The notes under the pieces were generated by a model. The model worked only from the letters and a program-made list of their open reading frames with translations. It made no database searches and was not told where the DNA came from. Source: Alphaproteobacteria bacterium (GTDB lineage Bacteria; Pseudomonadota; Alphaproteobacteria; Micropepsales; Micropepsaceae). Taken from it: a stretch of 64,000 bases of DNA. The stretch spans positions 1 through 64,000 of the forward strand of contig JAFBAL010000041.1 in the NCBI GenBank assembly GCA_019247845.1, given 5' to 3'. The translations under genes and the position numbers were made by a program. Within the stretch, counting starts at the first letter, position 1. Each line of letters opens with the position of its first letter. Shown one piece after another: positions 1 through 7,909 of this stretch.

Positions 1-893
1 AGCGCGCGCTTGGTCGCGGGCAGGGGCGCTTCCAGCATGATCACCGGATCGCCGCCGATGACGGTCATGTGGTGGATACGCGCGAGCGGCTTCACGCCCA
101 GCGCCTTCAAGCCCTTCTCGTTGACGATCATCACGCCCGAGGCGCCGTCGCAGATCTGGCTCGAGGTCGCGGCCGTGATCGCGCCGCCTTCGCGCAGCAG
201 CTTGACGCCCTTGATGCCGTCGAGGCTGACGTCGAAGCGGATGCCTTCGTCGACCGTGTGCTCGGCCTCGCTGCCGTCGTCGAGCTTGATCTTGAGCGGC
301 ACGATCTCGCTCTTGAAATTGCCGGCCTGCGTCGCCGCGATCGCCTTCTGATGGCTCTTGAAGCCGTATTCGTCGAGCTGGTCCTTGGTCAGGCCGTACT
401 TTTCGGCCATCATCTCGGCGCCCATGAACTGGCTGAACTGGATGCCGGGATAGCGCGCCTGGAGCTCGGGGCTCATATAGGTGCCCATGCCCTCCTTCAT
501 CGCCAGCATCACCGAGGCGCCCATCGGCACGCGCGTCATGCTCTCGATGCCCATGGCGATGGTGCAGTCCATCGCGCCCGACATCACCGCCTGCGCCGCG
601 AAATGCAGCGACTGCTGCGACGACCCGCACTGGCGGTCGACGCTGGTCGCGGGCACGCTTTCGGGCAGGCGCGACGCCATCACCGCGTTGCGCGCGACGT
701 TGACGGCCTGCTGGCCGACCTGCATCACGCAGCCGCAGATCACGTCTTCCACGGCCGCCGGATCGATGCCGCTGCGGTCGAGCAGCGAGTCGATGACCTG
801 CGCGCCCAGATCGACCGGATGCCAGTCCTTCAGCTTGCCGCCCTTCTTGCCGCCCGCGGTGCGCGCCGCGGCCACGATGTATGCTTCGCCCAT
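1..893 (-). CDS. Thiolase (acetyl-CoA acetyltransferase family), 3' end cut by window edge
   Basis: Degradative or biosynthetic thiolase that cleaves or forms beta-ketoacyl-CoA. The start is the ATG at 893-891 (MGEAYIVAAARTAGGKKGG), and about 297 codons are present before the window ends, out of roughly 390 usual for the family. The nucleophilic cysteine lies in DRQCGSSQQ (about residue 89). The segments VNVARNAV and MGIESMTRVPMG are typical of the family. The C-terminal half with the GHP and CxG catalytic motifs is outside the window. It is transcribed divergently from the PLP enzyme at 983, with about 90 bp between the two starts. Its acyl chain preference cannot be judged. A second thiolase is encoded at 50978-52183, so they are probably not redundant. 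Confidence 0.9.
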   Translation of the reverse strand, partial: MGEAYIVAAARTAGGKKGGKLKDWHPVDLGAQVIDSLLDRSGIDPAAVEDVICGCVMQVGQQAVNVARNAVMASRLPESVPATSVDRQCGSSQQSLHFAAQAVMSGAMDCTIAMGIESMTRVPMGASVMLAMKEGMGTYMSPELQARYPGIQFSQFMGAEMMAEKYGLTKDQLDEYGFKSHQKAIAATQAGNFKSEIVPLKIKLDDGSEAEHTVDEGIRFDVSLDGIKGVKLLREGGAITAATSSQICDGASGVMIVNEKGLKALGVKPLARIHHMTVIGGDPVIMLEAPLPATKRA

Positions 894-982
894 GCTAGTC
901 TCCTCGATATTGCCGGGGCCATTATCACCGCCGCCGCAGCCGCAACAAGCGAGAGTTATGAAGCTAACGTAAGGGTAGGCCT

Positions 983-2092
983 ATGAAGAACGAGACATTG
1001 GCCGCGCAGGGCCTGGGCTGGGTCGACGAGGCGACGCGCGCCATATCGCCGCCGCTGCACGCATCATCGACTTACCTGCGCGACGTCGACAACGGCTATC
1101 GCTCGGGCCGCGCCTATATCCGCGCCGACAATCCCGCCTTCGACCAGCCCGAGGCGCTGCTCAATGCGCTGGAGGGCGGCGCGGGTGCGGCGCTGTTCGC
1201 GTCGGGCATGGCCGCGGCGGTGACGGCGTTCTTGAGCTTGGGCAGCGGCGATCACGTGATCGCGCCGAAGACGATGTATTGGGGCTTGCGGGGCTGGCTC
1301 GCCGAATGGAGCGCGGACGTCGATCTCGTCGACATGAGCGATCCGGGTGCCGTGCGCCGCGCGCTCAGGCCGAACACCAGGCTCGTCTGGGCGGAGACGC
1401 CGGCCAATCCGACCTGGGACATAGCCGATCTCGCCGCGCTGGCCGAGATCGCGCATCGCGCCGGCGCGCGCCTCGCCGTGGATTCGACCTGCGCCACGCC
1501 GGTGCTGACGCAGCCCATAGCGCTCGGCGCGGACCTGGTGATGCATTCGGCGACGAAATACCTGAACGGCCACAGCGACCTGATCGCCGGCGCGCTCGTC
1601 ACCGCGCGCGACGACGACTATTGGCAGCGCATCCTCGGCAATCGCGCGCATATGGGCGCGGTGCTCGGCTCGTTCGAGGCATGGCTGTTGCTGCGCGGCA
1701 TGCGCACGCTGTTCCCGCGCGTTCGGATCGCATGCGCGAACGCGATGGCGCTGGCCGAGCGGTTGTCGGCGAACCCGAACGTCGCGCAGGTGCTCTATCC
1801 GGGCCTGAAAGGATTCAAAGGTCACGACATCGCCGTGCGCCAGATGAAAGGCGGCTTCGGCGGCATGCTGTCGATCCGCGTGAAGGGCGGCGAGCAGGCG
1901 GCGATCGGCGCTGCGGCGCGGGTGAAGATCTGGAAGCGCGCCACCTCGCTCGGCGGCGTCGAGAGCCTGATCGAGCATCGCGCCTCGGTCGAGGGACCGG
2001 ACACGCCGTGCCCGCCCGACCTGTTGAGGCTCTCGGCCGGCATCGAGGACGTGGACGACCTCGTTGCCGACCTGGAGCAGGCCTTGGGTTAG
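983..2092 (+). CDS. PLP-dependent trans-sulfuration enzyme (cystathionine beta-lyase-like)
   Basis: Member of the Cys/Met metabolism PLP family (fold type I), 369 aa, slightly short for the usual 380-400. It probably performs beta-elimination of cystathionine or a related C-S lyase reaction in the cytosol. The PLP lysine is K192 in MHSATKYLNGHSD, and the cofactor-binding Asp is in LAVDSTCATP (about residue 167). The N-terminal SPPLHASSTYLRD segment and the SLGGVESLIEHRAS motif (about 322-335) are classic for MetC/MetB enzymes. It stands alone, divergent from the thiolase, and its stop overlaps by 4 bp the end of a convergent small membrane protein gene. MetC, MetB and methionine gamma-lyase cannot be separated by eye; the short form resembles alphaproteobacterial MetC. 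Confidence 0.88.
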   Translation: MKNETLAAQGLGWVDEATRAISPPLHASSTYLRDVDNGYRSGRAYIRADNPAFDQPEALLNALEGGAGAALFASGMAAAVTAFLSLGSGDHVIAPKTMYWGLRGWLAEWSADVDLVDMSDPGAVRRALRPNTRLVWAETPANPTWDIADLAALAEIAHRAGARLAVDSTCATPVLTQPIALGADLVMHSATKYLNGHSDLIAGALVTARDDDYWQRILGNRAHMGAVLGSFEAWLLLRGMRTLFPRVRIACANAMALAERLSANPNVAQVLYPGLKGFKGHDIAVRQMKGGFGGMLSIRVKGGEQAAIGAAARVKIWKRATSLGGVESLIEHRASVEGPDTPCPPDLLRLSAGIEDVDDLVADLEQALG

Positions 2093-2220
2093 AGCCGGCT
2101 TCCCAGGATGAAGCCGAGCAGCAGTGCGATGATGGAGGCCAGGACCGGGTTGTCTGCGACGAAGCTGCGAGCTTCGGCGAAGATTTCGGTTTCGCTTGTA
2201 TCGTCGGGTGTGAGAGGCAT
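2089..2220 (-). CDS. 43-aa single-pass membrane protein
   Basis: Small ORF (MPLTPDDTSETEIF...) with an acidic N-terminal third, an amphipathic middle (AEARSFVADNPV) and a C-terminal hydrophobic helix LASIIALLLGFILGSRL. That is the layout of the ElaB/YqjD-type C-terminal anchor, which ends in a glycine-containing helix and a basic residue. It lies tail to tail with the PLP enzyme, with a 4-bp overlap. It sits just downstream of the Gly-zipper stress protein at 2269-2895 on the same strand, so the two may be co-transcribed. Codon use matches neighbouring genes. The family assignment is inference from topology. Confidence 0.6.
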   Translation of the reverse strand: MPLTPDDTSETEIFAEARSFVADNPVLASIIALLLGFILGSRL

Positions 2221-2268
2221 GGTGGTCTCGAGCGCCGTGGGCCCGGGATCGCCGGGCCCACGCGCAGT

Positions 2269-2895
2269 TCACGAATAGAGCTTGCGGTCGGTCTCGATCT
2301 GGCCGGCCGTGTAAGGCGGCGCGTTTTCGTCGAACCTGGTCCAGCCGGTCTGGCGATAGGCCGTGGCGCGCGCCGCGGTGTCGACGGAGGACCGGTTCAA
2401 GACCTCTTGATACCGCGCGCCGTCGTCGTCGGCCACGCGCGCGATCAGCAGCGCGCCGCCGCGCCGGATGGCTTCGGCATAGATGTCGGCGTCGTCCTTG
2501 CTGACGCCGGATTCGACCAGCGCGCCGACGATCCCGCCGGTCACGCCGCCTGCCACGACGCCCGCCAGCGTCGAGGCGAGCCAGCCGGCCGCCACGATGG
2601 GCCCGATGCCCGGAATCGCCAGCGCGCCCAATCCGGCCGCCAGACCTGCCGCGCCCGCTGCGACACCGCCGACGGCAGCGCCGGTGCGCGCACCCTCGGT
2701 GCGGTCGTCGACGCCGTCGCGGTCCTCGTCGTGGCGCACGTCGACGGTATCGACGCGGTCGTCCTTGTAGCGGCCCTCGACGTTGTTCGCGACGATGCTG
2801 ATGTCGCCGTTGTCGACGCCCGCCGCCTCGAGTTCGCGCGCCGCCTGACGCGCCGCTTCATAGTCCGGATAGAGCCGGGAGATCTTCGCTGTCAT
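2269..2895 (-). CDS. General stress 17M-like domain protein with glycine-zipper membrane segment
   Basis: A 208-aa protein. The N-terminal part (residues 1-40: ISRLYPDYEAARQAARELEAAGV) matches the fold of the YflT/general stress protein 17M domain. It is followed by an acidic linker rich in Asp/Arg (about 45-70). Residues 70-130 form a long Gly/Ala-rich stretch (GAAVGGVAAGAAGLAAGLGA, GVVAGGVTGGIVGALV), typical of glycine-zipper membrane hairpins. The C-terminal part is soluble. Its role is probably envelope or osmotic/heat stress related, but no biochemical activity is known. The neighbouring PepSY-like secreted protein and the 43-aa membrane protein suggest a small stress/envelope cluster. 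Confidence 0.7.
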   Translation of the reverse strand: MTAKISRLYPDYEAARQAARELEAAGVDNGDISIVANNVEGRYKDDRVDTVDVRHDEDRDGVDDRTEGARTGAAVGGVAAGAAGLAAGLGALAIPGIGPIVAAGWLASTLAGVVAGGVTGGIVGALVESGVSKDDADIYAEAIRRGGALLIARVADDDGARYQEVLNRSSVDTAARATAYRQTGWTRFDENAPPYTAGQIETDRKLYS

Positions 2896-2928
2896 GGGAT
2901 GTTCCTTGCTTTTTGTTTGTCCGGCAGG

Positions 2929-3246
2929 TCAGTCGGCGTTCACGTTGCCCTGATAGTCGAGGCTGACATGGACGCGGTGGCCGCCCTTGGTCGCCGTCGC
3001 GCGCCACACGCCGTTGCCGTCCTTCTGAAGCCCGCTGACATGGCTGTAGCCCATGGCGGCGATGCGCGACTGGGCTTCGGATTGCGTGTAGCTGTTGGCG
3101 CCTTTGACCGGCGCGTCGGAATTGTTGCCGCTGTCGGTCTTGACGGCCGGGTTCTGCGGACCGCTCTGCGCGGGCGTCTGCGCGCCGGCAAGAGTGGTCG
3201 AGGCGGCGAGCAGCGCCGCGGATATGGCTAGCGCCATCATTCGCAT
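2929..3246 (-). CDS. Small secreted PepSY-like protein
   Basis: A 105-aa periplasmic protein. The chosen start is the ATG at 3246 (MRMMALAISAALLAAS), preceded by GGAGAC about 8 bases upstream. A longer frame from 3276 would bury the signal peptide. The signal peptide ends near TLAGAQ. The mature part begins with a Pro/Gln/Asn-rich linker. It ends in a roughly 55-residue module (SYTQSEAQSRIAAMGYSHV, then GLQKDGNGVWRATATKGG and VSLDYQGNV) that resembles one PepSY domain. PepSY modules are thought to inhibit peptidases or act as sensory or adaptor modules. Function here is unknown. Confidence 0.7.
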   Translation of the reverse strand: MRMMALAISAALLAASTTLAGAQTPAQSGPQNPAVKTDSGNNSDAPVKGANSYTQSEAQSRIAAMGYSHVSGLQKDGNGVWRATATKGGHRVHVSLDYQGNVNAD

Positions 3247-3353
3247 GGGGGTCTCCGATAGGTGGATGCCCCGCAATAACTCCGGCGGACGCGAGGTGTT
3301 CCTCGCGCCCGGGAATTAGGATCGTATGGTTGCTGACAGTCGGGGCGCGGGCT

Positions 3354-4604
3354 TCAAGCCGCGGCGCGCTTGTCGCCGTTGCCGCCGCGGTGGCGGCGAT
3401 GACGGAACTTGCGCTTCTTGGCGTAGTCGCGCATCGGCAGCGGCTGCTTGCCGTCGGGCCGCTTGGCCTGTTGCTGGGCAGGCGCGTCGCCGATCGCCTC
3501 GATCTTGCGCTTCACCAGCCGCTCGATGTCCTTGAGGAAACCGAGCTCGTCCGGCGAGACCAGCGAGATGGCGATGCCTTCGGCGCCGGCGCGCGCGGTG
3601 CGGCCGATGCGGTGCACGTAGCTCTCCGGGTCGTTGGGCAGCTCGAAGTTGATCACATGCGTGATGCCGTCGACGTCGATGCCGCGCGCCGCGATGTCGG
3701 TCGCCACCAGCAGGCGCGAGCGCCCGGCGCGGAAGTTCTCCATCGCGCGGACGCGTGCGTTCTGCGACTTGTTGCCGTGGATCGCGTCGGCGGCGATGCC
3801 CGCCTTCTCCAGATGCTCGACGACCCGGTTGGCGCCGTGCTTGGTGCGGGTGAAGACGATGACGCGTGCCAGCGCCGGATCGGCGAGCAGGTTGACAAGC
3901 ATGCGGCGCTTGTCCTGCATGGCCACGTGGTAGAGCTTCTGGACGATGCGGTCGGCGGTGACGGTCGGCGGCGCCACGTCGACGCGCACCGGATCGTGCA
4001 GCATCTCGGCCGCCAGATGCGCCACGTCGTTCGGCATGGTGGCCGAGAACAGGAGCGACTGGCGCTTCTTCGGCAGCGCGCCCACGATGCGGCGGACGTC
4101 GCGGATGAAACCCATGTCGAGCATGCGGTCGGCTTCGTCGACGACCAGCATGGCGACCTTGTCCAGGCGCACATGCTTCTGCGACGCGAGATCGAGCAGG
4201 CGGCCGGGCGTGGCGACGAGGATGTCGACGCCGCCTTTGAGCGCGTTGACCTGCGAGAACTGGTTCACGCCGCCCAGGATCACCGCCTGGCGCAAGCCGG
4301 TGTGGCGGCCATAGATCTTCAAGGATTCGCCGATCTGGATGGCGAGCTCGCGCGTGGGGCTGAGGATCAGCGCGCGCACGCACTTCGGCTCCAGCTTGAC
4401 GCGGTCCTTCGCCAGGGTCTGCAGCAGCGGCAGGCCGAAGGCGGCGGTCTTGCCGGTGCCGGTCTGGGCGATCCCCAGCACGTCGCGGCCCGACAGGATC
4501 AGCGGAATGGTCTTGGCTTGGATCGGCGTCGGCTCGGCGTAGTTCTCGGCTTCGAGCGCGCGCAACAGCGGCTCGGCAAGGCCGAGCTCGGAAAACTTGG
4601 ACAA
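3354..4604 (-). CDS. rhlE: DEAD-box ATP-dependent RNA helicase RhlE
   Basis: RNA helicase of the RhlE type, 416 aa, involved in ribosome assembly and RNA turnover. I place the start at a TTG (4604-4602, giving SKFSELGLAEPLL) because GAGGAG lies 7 bases upstream and homologues begin at this point. The open frame continues to 4895, but that extension is Arg/Cys-rich and unlike coding sequence. Q-motif near residues 23-29 (AEPTPIQ), Walker A AQTGTGKT (46-53), DEAD at 156-159 (VVDEADRMLDMGF), motif III SAT, motif VI HRIGRTARAG. The C-terminal tail is basic (RKFRHRRHRGGNGDKRAAA), a common RNA-contacting extension in RhlE proteins. Confidence 0.92.
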   Translation of the reverse strand: MSKFSELGLAEPLLRALEAENYAEPTPIQAKTIPLILSGRDVLGIAQTGTGKTAAFGLPLLQTLAKDRVKLEPKCVRALILSPTRELAIQIGESLKIYGRHTGLRQAVILGGVNQFSQVNALKGGVDILVATPGRLLDLASQKHVRLDKVAMLVVDEADRMLDMGFIRDVRRIVGALPKKRQSLLFSATMPNDVAHLAAEMLHDPVRVDVAPPTVTADRIVQKLYHVAMQDKRRMLVNLLADPALARVIVFTRTKHGANRVVEHLEKAGIAADAIHGNKSQNARVRAMENFRAGRSRLLVATDIAARGIDVDGITHVINFELPNDPESYVHRIGRTARAGAEGIAISLVSPDELGFLKDIERLVKRKIEAIGDAPAQQQAKRPDGKQPLPMRDYAKKRKFRHRRHRGGNGDKRAAA

Positions 4605-4781
4605 AACGGTACTCCTCACAAATGAATGCACGACGGCATGGTGTTGCCTGCCACGCACATCTGGGAGGAAACGGGATTTTGCGACGAATGCGGGCCCGAA
4701 GGCGCGCCTGGTGCGATCGCTTGATTTGCACCCTATATCGGGGCGCCCTAACAATATGTCAACCGGGACGGGGCGATTTCC

Positions 4782-5390
4782 ATGGCCAGCGACACTTTCG
4801 GCTTCCTTGTCGACCAGAACACGCTGATCGCGGTCATTCTGGGCGCGGTTCTGGCAACAATCGGCGGCTTCACCGCCACCATCTTCGAGCGCCACCTGGA
4901 CAAGCGCGAGCGCGAGCGCAACGCGGCGCTGTTCTTCGGCGAGATCCTGTCGTCGCTCGCCATCATCCTGCGCTTCGCCGACGAGACCAAGAAGATCGGC
5001 GAGCCCTATGGCCCGGTCACCATGCGCATGCTGCGCTCGGCCAGAAGCGAGCTCGACATCTACGACCGCAACCGCGAGAGCATCTTCGACCTGCGCGACG
5101 CCGAGCTGCGCGCGCGCATCCAGACATTGCTCATCCGCATCTCGATGCCGATCGACGGCGTGATCGAGGCGAGCGACGACATCAAGGCGATGCGCGACAA
5201 GCTGCGCGGCATGAGCGACGCCCCCGCGCGCAAGGAGCTGGAAGAGCGCGTCGTCGTCGACGAGCGCCGTCGCGAGGCGGGCTACGAGTTCATCATCACC
5301 ACCGCGGCCGAGCTCAAAGGCGTGATCGACGGGCTGGCGCCGGTGGCCGGCCAGTCCTTCGAGCGGCTCGACCGCGTCGCGAACTCCTGA
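4782..5390 (+). CDS. Membrane-anchored protein of unknown function
   Basis: A 202-aa protein with one N-terminal transmembrane helix (about residues 14-34, LIAVILGAVLATIGGFTATI). A charged segment follows (FERHLDKRERERNAALFF), and then a mostly helical soluble region rich in Arg/Glu, ending in two long amphipathic helices. No catalytic motif is visible. It stands alone, divergent from rhlE, with about 175 bp of non-coding DNA between the starts (4605-4781). It is followed by a strong hairpin shared with the converging gene. The family is not recognised. Confidence 0.7.
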   Translation: MASDTFGFLVDQNTLIAVILGAVLATIGGFTATIFERHLDKRERERNAALFFGEILSSLAIILRFADETKKIGEPYGPVTMRMLRSARSELDIYDRNRESIFDLRDAELRARIQTLLIRISMPIDGVIEASDDIKAMRDKLRGMSDAPARKELEERVVVDERRREAGYEFIITTAAELKGVIDGLAPVAGQSFERLDRVANS

Positions 5391-5399
5391 AAAGAAAAA

Positions 5400-5423
5400 G
5401 GGCGGCCCCTTTCGGAGCCGCCC
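5400..5423 (-). terminator. Rho-independent terminator for the secreted protein gene at 5458-6591
   Basis: GGGCGGC at 5400-5406 pairs with GCCGCCC at 5417-5423 around a 10-nt loop. On the minus strand the stem is followed by a T-rich run (TTTTTCTTTT, 5399-5390), so it terminates the gene at 5458-6591. On the plus strand it could also slow transcription leaving the 4782-5390 gene, but it has only a short T run there. Confidence 0.75.
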
Positions 5424-5457
5424 CGTTTCCAGTCCGGTTTCTGGCCGTCCCTGGCGC

Positions 5458-6591
5458 TTACTGCTGGCCGGGGCAGGCGTGGGTCATGTCGTCCGGGCCG
5501 TGCAGCGCGTACCAGCCGTTGGCCGAGGTGCTCGTCGGCGCGCCGAAATACGGCATGAACACCAGCGACTGCGGGTGATAGGTGAAGCCGTTCAGCGCCG
5601 CGTCGAACACGCCATAGGCCTTGGCCCTGATCACCAGCGGGTCGCCGTTCTCCATGATGGAGTTGTCGGTGCAGAAGACGTGGTTGTTGGTGAAGGGGTC
5701 GTCCTGCCACTCGCCGATCTCGTGGCTCGCCGCCGCGATGTCCTCGGAGAACACGCCGTCGGAGTCGTACTGGTCGACATAGGTCGTGTAGCCGTAGGTC
5801 TGCGTGCCGCCGCGGACGCTGTGATAGCCGCCGATGCAGCAGCCGCCCGACGTCAGATAGACGTCATAGGAGACGAAGAACGGGAAGGTATCCGGCGTGA
5901 TGTCGGCCGCATGAGTGGTCATGTAGGTCCCGAGCTTCACGTCGAAATTGTTGATCGGATAGGTGCCGACCAGCGCGGTTTCGGACGACGTCGGGTTCTG
6001 GATCACCGAGCCTTCGGAGGCGGAGACGTTGACGACCAGCGGCTCGAGGTTCCTGTTCTTCGTGTAGTCGAGCACGGTGTGATAGGCCGTGTTGGTCGAC
6101 ACGCTGCTCCAGAAGTTGCAGCGCTGATAGACGTCGATGTACTGGCCCGTGCCGCAGTTGATCTTGCCGCTCTTGAACTTCTTGCCGTTGTCGAACAGCG
6201 GCGAAGCGAGCATGTTCTTGATCACGTTCTTCTTGCCGTTGACCTTCGCCTTCGACGGATCGAACGTCATGTTGCCGTTCGACGCGCCATAGACGAACAC
6301 CACCGGGATGATGAAGGTCTTGATGTGCGTGTCGGTGTTCGAGGTCGCCGGGTCGGCGCCGACCTGGTGATAGTTGACGGTGTGGCCCTTGAGGTCGGTA
6401 TAGCTGCCGGCCCAGTTCGCCAGCGTGCCGACAGGCTGCTTGCCGTTCGGATAGTTGAGCGGCGCGTGATCGGGGATCACGACGAACCGCGGAACCACCG
6501 GCTTCCCATTCCAAGTCGGCTCGGCGCTGGCGTTGCAGGCGAGCACGACGGCGCTGGCCAAGGCGGCAAGCGACGCTACGCTTTTGATCAT
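5458..6591 (-). CDS. Secreted protein with HExxEW motif (putative metallopeptidase-like, unknown function)
   Basis: A 377-aa exported protein. The ATG at 6591 begins a clear signal peptide (MIKSVASLAALASAVVLACNASA) and has AGGGG 8 bases upstream; the upstream 54-codon extension is rejected. The segment AASHEIGEWQDDPFTNNH (encoded near 5700-5740) carries HExxE rather than the zincin HExxH. The residues that follow (DDP, NN) look strongly constrained. Paired cysteines (CCIGGYH and others) suggest disulfides. I recall similar unnamed proteins in Acidobacteria and soil Proteobacteria, but no characterised member. It is monocistronic with its own terminator. Confidence 0.75.
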   Translation of the reverse strand: MIKSVASLAALASAVVLACNASAEPTWNGKPVVPRFVVIPDHAPLNYPNGKQPVGTLANWAGSYTDLKGHTVNYHQVGADPATSNTDTHIKTFIIPVVFVYGASNGNMTFDPSKAKVNGKKNVIKNMLASPLFDNGKKFKSGKINCGTGQYIDVYQRCNFWSSVSTNTAYHTVLDYTKNRNLEPLVVNVSASEGSVIQNPTSSETALVGTYPINNFDVKLGTYMTTHAADITPDTFPFFVSYDVYLTSGGCCIGGYHSVRGGTQTYGYTTYVDQYDSDGVFSEDIAAASHEIGEWQDDPFTNNHVFCTDNSIMENGDPLVIRAKAYGVFDAALNGFTYHPQSLVFMPYFGAPTSTSANGWYALHGPDDMTHACPGQQ

Positions 6592-6753
6592 GGACTTTAC
6601 CCCTGAGATTTTGGCGATGGACCACCCATCAGCGCGCGGCACGTTACAGGGGGGAAAGGAAAGGCGTAAAGGACAAAACCGCAATGTCCCACAATATCTT
6701 AGAATGCGACAAAGCTCGGACTGCGAAGCATTCGCATTCCTGTTGCGCTGCAC

Positions 6754-7236
6754 CTAAGCGTCCGGTCCAAGCAGCCGCGCCTGGCGTGCGAGCTTGGTCA
6801 TGAGCCGGTCGAAAACGCGGCGCTCCTCGGCGCTGAGCGCGGAGAGGAACAGCTCCTCCAGGTGCAGCGCCAGCGGCACGATCCTGTCGTAGATCGCGCG
6901 TCCCTGCGGCGTGAGCGACAGGCGCGTGACGCGGCCGTCGTGAGCGTCGCCGCCGCGCGCCACACGTCCTGCGCGCATCAGTCCCGCAACCGCACGGCTC
7001 ACCTGCACCTTGTCCATCGCGGTGCGATTCGCGACCTCGCGCGCCGCAAGTTCCGACGTCCCGCCCAGAACCGCCATCACGCGCCATTCGGGGATGGTCA
7101 GCCCGAACTCTTCGGAATAGTGCCGCGCGATCGCGCCCGACACGCGGTTCGACAGCACCGACAGGCGATAGGGCACGAAGCCGTCGAGGTCGAGGCCGGG
7201 AGCTGTCGCGGGGCGCGGCTTCGGCTCATTCGGCAT
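6754..7236 (-). CDS. MarR-family transcriptional regulator at the end of the homogentisate operon
   Basis: A 160-aa winged-helix regulator. Start ATG at 7236 (MPNEPKPRP), overlapping the maiA stop by 11 bp; the longer open frame to 7347 is out-of-frame maiA sequence. The core LTIPEWRVMAVLGGTSELAAREVANRT...VQVSRAVAGLM...GRVARGGDAHDGRVTRLSLTPQG contains the MarR recognition helix and the basic wing (HDGRVTRLSLT). As the last gene of hpd-hmgA-x-fah-maiA, it most likely controls that operon in response to a pathway intermediate such as homogentisate. The 18-bp palindrome at 12290-12307, upstream of hpd, is the obvious candidate operator. Confidence 0.85.
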   Translation of the reverse strand: MPNEPKPRPATAPGLDLDGFVPYRLSVLSNRVSGAIARHYSEEFGLTIPEWRVMAVLGGTSELAAREVANRTAMDKVQVSRAVAGLMRAGRVARGGDAHDGRVTRLSLTPQGRAIYDRIVPLALHLEELFLSALSAEERRVFDRLMTKLARQARLLGPDA

Positions 7237-7909
7237 CGGGCTGGTTCTTGGGCAGCGCCGCGTCGAAGGCGGGATGGGCCAGCGCCGCGGCTTCGATGCG
7301 CGCGAGCGTGGGATAGGGCGCAAGATCCAGCTCGACGCGCCGCGCATTGGCCATCTGCGGGATCAGGCAGACATCGGCCATGGTGGGCGTGTCGCGGTGG
7401 CAGAAGGCGCCCGTCTCCTCGTCGCGCGCGAGCTGAGCCTCGAGCGCCGCGAAACCTGTGGCGATCCAGTGGCGCTGCCAGGCCGCGACCGCCGCGTCGT
7501 CCTGGGACAGCGTCCGCTTCAGGTATTGCAGCATGCGCAGGTTGTTCAGCGGATGGATGTCGCAGGCGATCTGGTAGGCGATGGAGCGTACGCGGGCGCG
7601 GCCGAGCGGGTCGGCCGGCAGCAGCGGCGGTTCGGGCGCGATCTCGTCCAGATACTCGATGATGGCGAGCGACTGGGTGATCGTGTGGCCGTCGTGAACC
7701 AGCGCGGGGATCAGCTCTTGCGGGTTCAGCGCCTTGTATTCGGCCGCGTGCTGCTGGCCGCCGTCCTTGAGCAGGTGGACGTAGCGCGTTTCCGGCGCGA
7801 TGCCTTTCAGGTTCAGCGCGATGCGCGCGCGGAACGCGGCCGAGGAGCGGAAGTAGCCGTAAAGCACGACGCGAGGAAGCGCTTCATCGCAGGACACGAG
7901 CTCAGCCAT
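7226..7909 (-). CDS. maiA: Maleylacetoacetate isomerase (zeta-class glutathione S-transferase)
   Basis: A 227-aa zeta-class GST that converts 4-maleylacetoacetate to 4-fumarylacetoacetate, using glutathione as cofactor, in tyrosine/homogentisate breakdown. The N-terminal thioredoxin-like domain contains YFRSSAAFRARIALNLKGI, the zeta signature around the catalytic Ser pair (SSCS in typical enzymes, SSAA here, so the Cys is replaced). LNPQELIPALVHDG and TQSLAIIEYLDE are glutathione-site motifs. The C-terminal domain has IACDIHPLNNLR, also typical of MaiA. The gene overlaps fah (7902) by 8 bp and the marR gene by 11 bp. Confidence 0.9.
   Translation of the reverse strand: MAELVSCDEALPRVVLYGYFRSSAAFRARIALNLKGIAPETRYVHLLKDGGQQHAAEYKALNPQELIPALVHDGHTITQSLAIIEYLDEIAPEPPLLPADPLGRARVRSIAYQIACDIHPLNNLRMLQYLKRTLSQDDAAVAAWQRHWIATGFAALEAQLARDEETGAFCHRDTPTMADVCLIPQMANARRVELDLAPYPTLARIEAAALAHPAFDAALPKNQPDAE

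Noticed and set aside
1064..2272. 402-codon open frame antisense to the PLP enzyme
   Set aside because: Arg/Ala/His-rich translation without motifs; a typical GC-driven shadow of the real gene on the plus strand.
4605..4895. N-terminal extension of RhlE
   Set aside because: The added 97 residues are Cys/Arg-rich and unlike family members; GAGGAG sits correctly for the TTG start at 4604.
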